A stretch of 64,000 nt of DNA from Colletotrichum lupini (Eukaryota; Ascomycota; Sordariomycetes; Glomerellales; Glomerellaceae): positions 744,001 through 808,000 of the forward strand of contig NC_064672.1 of NCBI RefSeq assembly GCF_023278565.1, written 5' to 3'. The notes below the pieces were generated by a model. The model searched no databases and had not been told where the DNA came from. It saw nothing but the letters and a program-made list of their open reading frames with translations. The translations under genes were made by a program, and so were the position numbers. Of the stretch, positions 54,989-64,000 are shown one piece after another. Positions within the stretch are counted from its first letter, which is position 1; each line of letters starts with the position of its first letter.

Positions 54989-56175
54989 TGGTGGCGGATG
55001 AGAGATTCTCAATGGACTGGATAGAAGAAGTCAAGGCAGGAACCGGGCAGGATGCTGTGGTGGTGTAGTAAGTTTCGCTTGGTCACGTGGAGTGAGGAGT
55101 TGAAAGGCTGAAGGGGTGGGATGGGCGACATCGTGGCTTTTGTATACGGCCTATGGGTGCCGTGGGAGTATTTGGGTCTGTATAGACCAAGCACCTTGGT
55201 GACGTGTGAGTTTGATGCCCAAAGGACGGTCAAGATCTTCTGCCTGAGGTAGGGGCCAAAGAGAATGAATATGGTCTCACAAGTGACGCGAGGACAAGGC
55301 TCATCAGCTCTTTATAGATTGGTTTCCGTTCAGTCACTTTCGATGTCAAAGAGGAGATTGGAACCGGAGTGACTGGGTAGAAAATAAAGCGCACCAAGCC
55401 CGAGGTAGATAAGACTGATCGACATCTTTTTACCACGGTCAGCTACATCTCAAATACCTACCGCTTGAAGGGGCTGAGAGCTGCCATCACTCAGACGAAC
55501 TCACCAACACGCTTCTCATCCAAAGGAACCATCGTATCTCACAGTAGTTCCTTAAAGATAGAATATCTGGGTCACGTGCCAACAATCATTGACTGAAACT
55601 TGACGAATCCTCGGAGCCTCGAGGAGCCTGGCTGTGAAGATCACCGTGTAATACACAGGTTAGCTAGATAGCGACTACATGAGGACATGCTCCTTCTTCT
55701 CTACGGAATACACCATCATAAACACACTTTCAAACATAACGAGCCAAGTGAGATAATGGAGAGCCAGGCCCATAGATGTGAAAACCCTATACACACCGCC
55801 CGCGACCTTTGCATATCAAGCTCTCGTGTCATCGCACTGACACCACCCAAAAGCCGGCCGCATATGCATCTGTTCTTCTCGCATACCACTCTCATATCTC
55901 CCACTGCCCGTGCTCTGTCCAGCATGAACTTCCGTCTCGAAAGTTAAATACAAACAACACCAAAGATGCGAACAGTCTAACCTGCAACTACAGTTGGAGC
56001 GGTCTAGAACGGCGTTCGATCATCTTGGCACAAGGGGCGGTGCAAGCAACAGCTTCCCCTTCCGAGAGGAACAAAAAAGCTTAGGTTGGGATTGTCATGC
56101 GGCCCGCGCCTTCATCAGGTTCGAAAATGCTTATTTCCTTTTCTGGTACTGCCCTCGAGGTTCCTCTGCGAATAT

Positions 56176-56177
<2 letters not shown>

Positions 56178-56207
<30 letters not shown>
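56178..56207. repeat. A30 homopolymer
   Basis: Thirty consecutive A residues. No target-site duplication or coding remnant typical of a retroposon was noticed next to it. Confidence 0.85.
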
Positions 56208-56210
<3 letters not shown>

Positions 56211-56660
56211 GCTTCTCGTCCATTTACAACAGACCTGCCTCGGCCTGTCTTGGATTTCGTCAACGTTGGCAGTCACCTGCTGTCGTCCCGCTAGCTCGGG
56301 TCCTTTCCCCTCTCTTCTCTCCACCGAGCTTCGTGATATGACGATGAACGCATTGATCTACGCAAGGAAGTGGGTGCTGCCAACGGAAAAGGATCACCAA
56401 AATGCCTTTGTAAATGCCGGGTATGGGGGGACGGGGTACCCCTGCTTCAAATGCTTGAACGTCGTTTGACAACGAAGCAGGACCCGGATTTTTTGAGCTC
56501 AGCTCAGCTCAGCCTCCTTCTCCAAGTGTAGATGAGAACCTGTGGTGCTTTCAGTAAGCTAGTTCATCATGCGCAAAGCCGCGTCCTTGATTTTGAATTG
56601 GTAGGGTAGTCTTGATCGATTTGCATTGCTCTCGCGCGTTGTCTGTGGGGATATCATACT

Positions 56661-58891
56661 CTAAAGGTCTATCAAGCTGTCCTCCCCATTCTTAGCCATG
56701 TCGTCCTTGGCCCGCTGAATGACGTCGATCCAGTTGGGCGGCCTGCACCTCTCCTTCGCAAACAGCTCCTCGGCGTCGAGCCCGAATTCGAGCAGGCTAT
56801 GCTCGTCCGTCCACTCGCCCATGCCCATGAGCCCGATGGGCACCTTGCCGACGGTGTCGCCCCCGGCCTCGCCCCCGGCCTCGCCACCGGCGCCGAGCTG
56901 GTCGTGCGGCACCACGTAGCCCGCTGGCATCGTGACGCCGGGGAGCCCGCAAAAGTTACCCATCCAGACGTACTCCATCGACCTGATGGTGCGATCGCCG
57001 TCGCTCACGCCGTGGGTGAGCTCGCCCTCGTGCATGATGGGCCATCCCGCACACGAGGTCGTGGGCGTGACGATGATCATGCCCGGGTACATGCGCCAGA
57101 GGTGGGCCAGGTGCTGCATGAGGAGGCCGCGGAGTTTCTGTGCGAGGAGGTAGTCCATGGCGGAGGTGACGCGCCCGATGGCGAGGAGGATGCGGTTCGC
57201 GGGCGTCAGGTTCTTGGTTTCCGGCAGGAGTGTCGCGCCGTCGGTGAGGACTGTCATGGCGTGGGCGAATTGGCCCTCGACGAGGAAGGGAATGTCGATG
57301 GGGACGGTGACGTAGCCGTGGTGAGTGACGAGCTTCGCGATCATGGTACGGCACATGCGCTGGATAGCCGGGTCTGCCTGTGCAAACCACGCCTCGGGGA
57401 TACCAAGGACCTTTCCGCGCTTCTCGCTGGGTGACAGGATAAAGGGAGATGCCTGGATGAACTGAGAGTCGGGGTGCGGCGCGCCGATGGTCTCAAAGTA
57501 GGTCGCCAGAGACTCGATATCAGCGGCTATGGGGCCATTGACAGCGCAGCTGTTGCTGTGATTTGGGCATGGGTGAAAAGAGATGCGGCCGTGGGTTGGC
57601 TTCAGACCGTAGACGCCGCACATGGAAGAGGGAATGCGAATGCTGCCGCCGCCGTCGCTACCGAGGGCCACAGGAACTAGACCAGTCGCAACTGCATAAC
57701 CAGCTCCCGATGAGCTCCCACCGGTGTAATAGCCACGGTTGTAGGGGTTTCGCGGTGTTCCGTAGATGGGATTGTTTCCAGTCGTATCTACACCAGGTTA
57801 GCTTGAGAGGCCCCAGGCGTTTGGAAACTAGAGGCTCACCAAGTCCAAATTCGTGCATCGACAGCTTTCCGAGCACGACAGCGCCGGCATCTTCCAGCTT
57901 CTTAACACACCAGCTGGTAATTGACTGGCCCGGCGCCGCTGGGGTCGTATAATCGTTCCTAGACCCAAGGCAAGTTCGGTATCCGTCGATTTCATATTCG
58001 TCTTTGACTGCCGTCGGCACACCGTCTAAAGGACCCAGAGACCGCCCCTCCTTATATCGCTTGGTAGATGCCTCGGCAGCGGCCAACACCTGTGAGACTT
58101 TGGTATCAAACCACGCGATGGAGTGCTCGCCGGGTGGGTTCGTATCGCGCCGAATCAAGGGGAGAATAGCGCGGGCCACAGCAAGCGGCGTGACTACACC
58201 TGAAAGGTACATCTCATGATAGTCGTTTACGGAGTAGTATTTCAAGGGGTGTGGTTTCGCCTTGACTGCGCTTTCACGGTGGAGAACCGCCGGGTCTTTG
58301 GCTTCGTCCGTTGGTAGTGGCAGGACGGTTGGGTCGTATCGAGGTTCAGCATCTTCAATATGCTTGCGTATCTTTCTCAGACTTCCAAAGCCCGCATTGC
58401 TCCAGATGAACGATCTGATAAACCATAGACATTCCATCCTGATGTGTGTGAGTGATTGCGAGGGAGAATAAGAGTAAGAGTTGCTGCGTCGAAGAACTTA
58501 CGCCCAAGCCGCTATGACCAAGAGCCAACCTCTGAGAGGCGGATTGCTCTTCCTGACATTCTTGTATGGAATGGGCGGTCTAATTGCGTCAGTTACCGAT
58601 CTGTTGTGACAAGTCCCAAGACCCCAAGTATGCTTATTGGAGGCGATATGCGCATCATGAACGAGACAACAAACTTCCACCACTCAGCTTTACAAAGCAC
58701 AGAACAACTTACCCCGGGATCGGGAGAGGATAGTTGATAAACTTCTTGCGTGTTTCGGAACTCATAATGGAGCGGCTGTGGACGGTGTAGGCCGTTGCTT
58801 CGGAATCAGGTCCGTTTTCGGGTTCAGATCTCGGTATCAAGTCGACTTCAGGCCCAATGTCACGATGGGTAGAAGCCGTTGAGGGTGCCAT
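56661..58891 (-). CDS. Amidase-signature family hydrolase
   Basis: Hydrolase of 660 residues of the amidase-signature family, which cleaves C-N amide bonds with a Ser-cisSer-Lys triad. Exons: 58891-58713, 58579-58502, 58438-57840, 57787-56661. Every junction restores the frame. Visible catalytic regions are [18 protein letters not shown] (Lys231), [13 protein letters not shown] (cis-Ser at residues 310-312) and [15 protein letters not shown] (nucleophile Ser334). Then follow [13 protein letters not shown] and, near the end, [16 protein letters not shown]. The first 90 residues precede the core and include a hydrophobic segment ([17 protein letters not shown]) that might be membrane-associated. 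The length exceeds bacterial amidases (about 470) but fits fungal members. A tandem GEAGG-type repeat lies at about residues 590-600. The substrate is unknown. Confidence 0.92.
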
Positions 58892-60617
58892 TATTTGGCA
58901 GCGCAGGCGGATGAGGAGTCCGGGAACAAGCTTATATAGATTTGTGTCGAGTTTGTGTCGGAAACAAAAAGTAAGGTTGATGCGCTGGGGTGCAGAGGCG
59001 CCGGGACCTCCCTCGTATGGGAACACCGGGCACGACCATGCAACAGATTTGCGCCTAGGCCTTTCGAGCCCACGAACCACGCCGCAGTAGCCGGAGAGGC
59101 AAGGAAGTCTATCAAACAGGAGGCGTCGTTGGTGTATGGATCTCGAGGTTTCTCTTGCCACGGCAAAATGGCAGCAAGCCCCTCCCGCTCTTGATTGTCA
59201 GCAATGATGGGCAGACCGTATTCTTCTTGGGTCTCTGAAGCTCGCGCTGTCACGGTTTTCTTCGACGCGAGGCTGGGACGCCTTTTCTCTTCAATCCTAG
59301 CTATCGGGATGCTCGGTCGACCGATGTAGTTCATCCCTGCCTTTGACCATGCAACCCTGCCTTGCCTTGCCTTGGACGAATGCGGACAAGGTGAGGTGAG
59401 TGCTTATACATGCGGTGCTAATGCAGGTGAGCTACCTTGGGCAAAGTTGACTGAAGTGTCGAGATGGAGCAGCGACATGACTGAGCTTTTTCTTATTTCG
59501 GTATTTGACTGACAATACACGGCGGAACCATCGTCCTGCCATGCCGTCTATACGGAGGTACACAGCTGATTGCATATCGGCAGGTTTTCATGCGGTAACG
59601 TGAGAGGCGCCTCAGTCAACAACGCAAGCCGTGAAACAAGGATGGAGCATCGCATCCCGCTTCCCACCTCCAAGTGCCAGAGTCGCCGAGTAATACATTA
59701 GCCGCTAGCTTGATTGACGCAGATATGGAGCATCCTGCTGTTCCGCGGAGTGCCGTTCCTGGTAGCTGATCAAGCCGGAGCCAACCGGACCCCGTTGACG
59801 CCTTTTAGTTGATGAGAGTTACAGCGATCCGGCTTCGGGAAGGGAACCGCTAGCTCGTGCTTATCCCAAAGACGGGCCACTGATGTCGTGCCACGGTTTG
59901 GAGGGGATGAAGTCATCTGTGGAGGTACGTATCGAGGATGTTCGCTGCACCGAATGTCCGAAGATGGTGGGGTACCCGGATGGTGGAATGTTTCTGCACC
60001 AGCCACATGACCCTATGCTTCGCTTCCGCTTTCCTCAGCCACGAGTCAGCCACATCTTCTTCCGCTGTGCACGTGTCTCTGATGACCTCAGCCGCAAAGC
60101 CACATCCCGATCGGAGTAGACAAGCAACGTCTTTTCAACGTGAGGCGCGGTCGATCCTAGCCCGGATGACAGACATGATCAGAGTCATTGATTTGCTTTT
60201 TGACAAGACTTGGACTAGGACATGCGCGCTTTAGACTGGCGGCCACATGATTCATCGAGCACTCGTTAGCATTTGAGCACCCTAGCGCCAAAGACTCTCC
60301 TTTACAGAAACCAACATCCACTACCACCACCAAAAAGCGCCCCGCCTGCGTCATCACCACCATTGCGTCGTCTGCTCGTTTGTTTGCTACGCGGCTACTC
60401 GCGCATTCGACTGTCGCTACGCAACTAATTTCGGTTCTTGCTTGCAACTACTGTTGCTTGTCTGATTCACTTGATCGGCTTGGCCTTCTGGTTGTTCTTA
60501 CGACCAGAGACTTGGTAGCAAAATACCTTTTTGCAGCTTTCCCTTCCAGCATGACTAGTGAGCTTTGGACTATTTCACAACGATATCTCGAACCCTGAAG
60601 GTTCTCAACTTGATCAA
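58892..60617. other. Divergent intergenic region, amidase / Cue2-like
   Basis: A 1.7-kb spacer between two divergent start codons (58891 minus, 60618 plus). It carries both promoters. No additional gene or RNA is supported; short frames on both strands are featureless. Confidence 0.45.
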
Positions 60618-62438
60618 TGGCTACACCAACCCTAGATGACTTAGTGGTGAGCGACTCTTTACTCGATGGCACTTCTGCATTTTCCCTTGATATTTCATGA
60701 GAACATCACCATTTTTGAGAGAAGAAGAGGCGGCATGAAAACGCGTCACGAGCAGAAGCCATTTGAGGGGTTGAAGCCAAGGTGTATACTGATGACGTTC
60801 GTGTAGGCGGAATTTCCCCTACTAGATCCTACTGTCGTTATCGCAATCGCGAGCGAAATAGATCTTGAAGATGCGAGCCAGCTCACCGACGTTCGCGGGA
60901 TGCTGCAGAGCATAGAGCAGAATGTGCTGGTCGAAGAAGCGAGCGGATTCAATGCCAGCGGTGTCCCGGACACCATCAGCTCCGGTGATGGGGGAGTCGA
61001 TGCGCGAGACAGCTCCACGGTCTCGGAGGGGCTTCAGCCGAGGGACTCGGATTCCTCTGGAACCAGGCTGACGAGCCCGCCTCCATCTGAACCGGATTAT
61101 GACGTCCCCCGTATAGCAACCTTTGACGGCGACTCGGATCAAGAGAAACTCTTGCAGCTGCAGGATATGTTCTCAGACCTGAAGCCGCATGATGTGAGCT
61201 TCGCGCTCAAGAAAGCCAAGGGCGACTTCCAAGCCGCCCTGGAGACCTTGTTGAACATTCAGTATCTTGAGTCCATCGGCGAGAGGCCAAAGGGCATCGA
61301 TGGCTTCGCGGATTCGGGGCTGTCCCAAAAGGCGTCCGGGAAAAAGAAAGCCAAGGGGAAGAAACGAAAAGATCTTCGTACGGACCTGTCGTCCAGCTCA
61401 AGTAGCATCAATGAAACTTCGCCTGTCATTGATGAAAATGAACGTGAGTAAAGCGGAATGGCTACAGAAAGCATCAACTGACATTGCTCAGGAGTTGAGA
61501 AGATCCTGTTCATCGTGGAGAAGCTCGATCTGCCGTTCGATGAAGTCTCGGACGTCTTTGATGCGCGGAAAGGCTCAACAGAACTGACCATCATAGAGTT
61601 TCTCGATCGTTTTGTTAAGCAAGGTGTAGGTGCCTGGACTGGCGAAGACGAGCACCGGAAGCAGTACATTCAGGAACTCAAGAAGCAATTCCGACACATT
61701 CCCGAACAGTACTTGTCTCCCCTCGACGAAGTCACACGTAGCGACCATCAGTGGACAGAGGAGGTTGCTACGTTGCTGAATCGTTACTATGGCAAGTTGC
61801 CCGCCAAACGCCTGGACATCAACTACAAGCTAGCGCCTTTGACGACGGAAGAGCTGGAGGGCTCGTCCGATGGCTGGCAAAAGGTTGCCTCGCCAAAAAC
61901 GTCACTCATGTTGCCCATTGGGCGGCCCCTGAACAGCCCAGTTCTCCTGAACAGCCCCTCGTCAGGACCCCGCACTTATCAGCAGGCCATGGACACAGCT
62001 GGCATGTACCGCGAGGCCAGCAGTCACTCTTATACGACTGCCGGCCAAGTGTACAAAAAGGGACATTTGTACAGGCAGGCAGCAGGATACTATGCAGATC
62101 GTGGACGCGAGGAGGCGCGCAGTTTCGCCAAGGCAAAGAGCGTCGCGGCCGATATACACGTTTCCAGCACTAGTTCAGGAAAGTCGATCGATCTCCACGG
62201 CGTTGAAGTTGCGGACGGCGTCCGAATCGCTCGTGAGCGCGTTTGGGACTGGTGGAATGGCCTCGGCGAGTACCGAGCAAGAAAGGCGGCCGAAGGCTTC
62301 ACAATCGTTACAGGCCGTGGCCTCCATAGTGCCGGAGGTGTGTCGCGACTGAGACAGGGCGTTATTGCCGCCCTCGTCAACGACGGATGGAAAGTATCGA
62401 TCGAAACTGGGAGCTATCGTGTGACGGGTCGTCGTTGA
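60618..62438 (+). CDS. CUE-DUF1771-SMR protein, Cue2-like no-go-decay endonuclease
   Basis: Protein of 537 residues in three exons: 60618-60647 (ten codons), 60807-61443 and 61492-62438. The CUE/UBA-type ubiquitin-binding helix bundle is at about 125-166 (LLQLQDMFSDLKPHDVSFAL, then AALETLLNIQYLES), and a second helical bundle, VEKILFIVEKLDLPFDEVSD, follows a basic Lys-rich linker. DUF1771 is at about 385-450 (AMYREASSHSYTTAGQVYKK-like, AAGYYADRGREEA). The C-terminal SMR domain is at 455-537 with the nuclease-type motifs IDLHGVEV and TGRGLHSAGG. Yeast Cue2 and animal NONU-1/N4BP2 share CUE plus SMR and cut mRNA at stalled, ubiquitinated ribosomes. The domain order is the same here, so a role in no-go decay is a well-grounded inference. 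The tiny first exon with a 159-bp intron keeps the frame MATPTLDDLVAEFPLLDP. Confidence 0.92.
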
Positions 62439-63890
62439 TTCAGCTAGACTGACAGACGAGGTGGTGGTTGTTGTTGGAAGGAATGGCGCTTGCTTGCGTC
62501 AACTTGGCAAGTCTGGGCCCGGCTTCGAGAGCCTCGGATGCTTCCGAGCAGGCACCAGCATTAAGCAACTGTCCTGAAACCTGCATAGCCGTCGCCCGGT
62601 ACTGCTGTGTTCAAAGTCTGAATGGTGGAGCATCGGCTTGACTGACAGCATATCTTGGTTAGCATTGTCAATCGGGCGTTCGAGAGAGCGAATAATATTG
62701 GACGAATTCTGGGCGAAGACGATATCCCTTTGGAAATTTCGACGTTGACAGGATAGAATTCTTGTTACATCCATGCTGAGACTACCTACTTGGTGCATGT
62801 AGACAGTGTACAGCTCAACTACCTAGTAGAAGAATGTTTGATCATGAGGTGCTTCTTGACATGTCGATGTTCGACTTCAAGCAGTTGTGAGGTAATGCTA
62901 AGACGGCTGCAATTCGACCGGTACAACAGTAGTATATTCCAAAATACTTCTATGAATACGAACCCATGGTCTGATGAGACTTGAATGAGGCTAATACAAT
63001 CCCTTTCGACGTTCCTCCAGCAAGCCACTAGCCTACGCGTACCTCAGCGTGCCCAGCACCCCCGAAGACGGGACTTTGGTAAGATTCGCGACGATCACCA
63101 CCGTAACCGTAACCACATCAAAGCCTAAACCAGACCCCAACGACACCAAAACAACTGATACATGTCAATCCTTCTCCAAAGAAAAAATCCGAATCGCGCC
63201 GCCGCTGGGCGTTTCTTTACACCCAGTTCGTCCGGCCGGCCAATTATAAGCTTCCCCTCGTGAGGCGGGGGTGGTTTGACGTTGGTGTGTCACTAGGTCA
63301 AAGTGGACCTCCAGGCACCCGAATTCCGGACAACGTCAGTGGATGAACGACTTGGAGATCCCGCATGGCGAAGCCGGGGCGTGCCTCCGCGGCTCTCGGG
63401 ACCCTTTGTTGCCATTGGTGAAGAGTGCGGAAGGGGGAGTGTCTGTTGGCTCGAGGGATGGGAGCCAAGCTGGGTGCGCGTGAGATTCCAAGGCGTACTC
63501 ACGTTGACGGGTGTCCATCCTACTATCTCTCTCGGATATGGGTCTGTCTGCATGCTCTGGTTCTGATTCTGGTCTCCTCTTCCCTTGAGTCCAATACTGA
63601 ACCCAAAGTATCTCTCTCACTTTTCACTACACACACACACACAAACGCACACAAACGCACACAAACACCGCATTGCTTACCTGCTGCCTCTTTCCATTCG
63701 TGAGATGGGGCACGACTCAGTCTCGTATATAATAGCCTCTCCCTCACCTCCCACCGTCGGATGAAACCTCTCGATGCCTGTCTACTCGGATAAGCAAGCA
63801 CTGTCCTACACAGACAACACATACCACTACCCACCCCACGATATAGTATACGACCTCCCCTCCACCAAGTTCCTAGGGTCCCTCAAAACA
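62439..63890. other. Intergenic region upstream of right-edge gene
   Basis: A 1.45-kb spacer. A possible TATA element (GTATATAATAG, about 63723-63733) lies about 160 bp before the next ATG, with CT-rich and CACA-repeat DNA around 63610-63670. No other gene is supported. Confidence 0.45.
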
Positions 63891-64000
63891 ATGGCCTCCT
63901 CCCCTCCGGAAAACAGACCGTTGAACCCCAACGTCGTCTTCCGCCCACTGACCCCTACGTCCCACCACTCATCCGCCTCATCCCACAACGGCGGCGGCTC
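63891..64000 (+). CDS. Unidentified protein, N-terminus only (runs off window)
   Basis: An open frame from the ATG at 63891 to the window end (36 complete codons) begins MASSPPENRPLNPNVVFRPL and continues Ser/His/Gly-rich. The context CAAAACAATGG fits a fungal start, and a TATA-like element and pyrimidine-rich promoter DNA precede it. The visible part is probably a disordered N-terminus; the family cannot be recognised from it. Confidence 0.55.
   Translation, partial: MASSPPENRPLNPNVVFRPLTPTSHHSSASSHNGGG

Larger units (their letters stand above)
52747..56660. other. Long gene-poor region, 3.9 kb
   Basis: Between the acyltransferase start and the amidase stop no protein gene is supported. 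It contains the G24 and A30 homopolymers listed separately and a tRNA-Ser-like fragment near 54912-54988. Short frames (at most about 150 codons) lack domains. The proximal 500 bp are acyltransferase promoter, with TC-rich DNA at 53300-53390. Confidence 0.45.

Noticed and set aside
56178..56207. Poly-A tail of a LINE or retroposed gene
   Set aside because: No reverse-transcriptase remnant, coding similarity or flanking target duplication was noticed beside the A30 run.

Overview
The window reads as nuclear DNA of a filamentous ascomycete (Pezizomycotina, most likely a Sordariomycete). Its genes have several short GT-AG introns with fungal branch points. It encodes fungus-specific families: a PTH11/rhodopsin-type receptor, 3-ketosteroid reductase ERG27, the acidic hinge subunit QCR6, an Apd1-type Fe-S protein and a Gat1/Sct1-type acyltransferase. 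It also holds an AT-rich island with the signature of repeat-induced point mutation (RIP). I could support 17 protein genes; the first and last run off the window. Exon borders were derived by hand from splice sites plus conserved reading frames.

Positions 1-16,110 look like an accessory, metabolism-type block. It holds a GMC oxidoreductase (-), a membrane-bound cytochrome P450 (+), an SDR oxidoreductase (-), a seven-TM fungal receptor-like protein (+), a UbiA-superfamily prenyltransferase or cyclase (+), and a secreted FAD-linked oxidase with BBE domain (+). One prenyl-transfer or cyclase enzyme surrounded by five other genes, four of them oxidoreductases, with no PKS, NRPS or classical terpene synthase, fits a non-canonical terpenoid or meroterpenoid cluster. 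That is the best candidate here for an undescribed system, but it is an inference from gene content.

Positions 17,979-26,762 are conserved cellular genes: ERG27 (+), an MFS transporter (-), QCR6 of respiratory complex III (-) and a GRAM/WBP2-like protein with a PPxY motif (-). They are followed by about 3.7 kb with no gene I can support.

Positions 30,502-38,720 are a nested transposon. A Fot1/pogo-type (Tc1/mariner) DNA element of about 1.9 kb has 47-bp terminal inverted repeats and TA target duplications. It was itself split by a 6.3-kb Ty3/gypsy chromovirus with 224-bp LTRs, lying on the minus strand. Both are mutated almost to exhaustion of CpA/TpG, and no open frame survives.

Positions 38,721-64,000 return to core genes: an RraA-like aldolase fold protein (+), a formin-type GBD/FH3 protein lacking FH1/FH2 (-), an Apd1-like thioredoxin-fold ferredoxin (-), a glycerol-3-phosphate acyltransferase (-) whose first intron splits its catalytic motif, an amidase-signature hydrolase (-), a Cue2-like CUE/DUF1771/SMR endonuclease (+), and the first codons of an unidentified gene (+) at the right edge.
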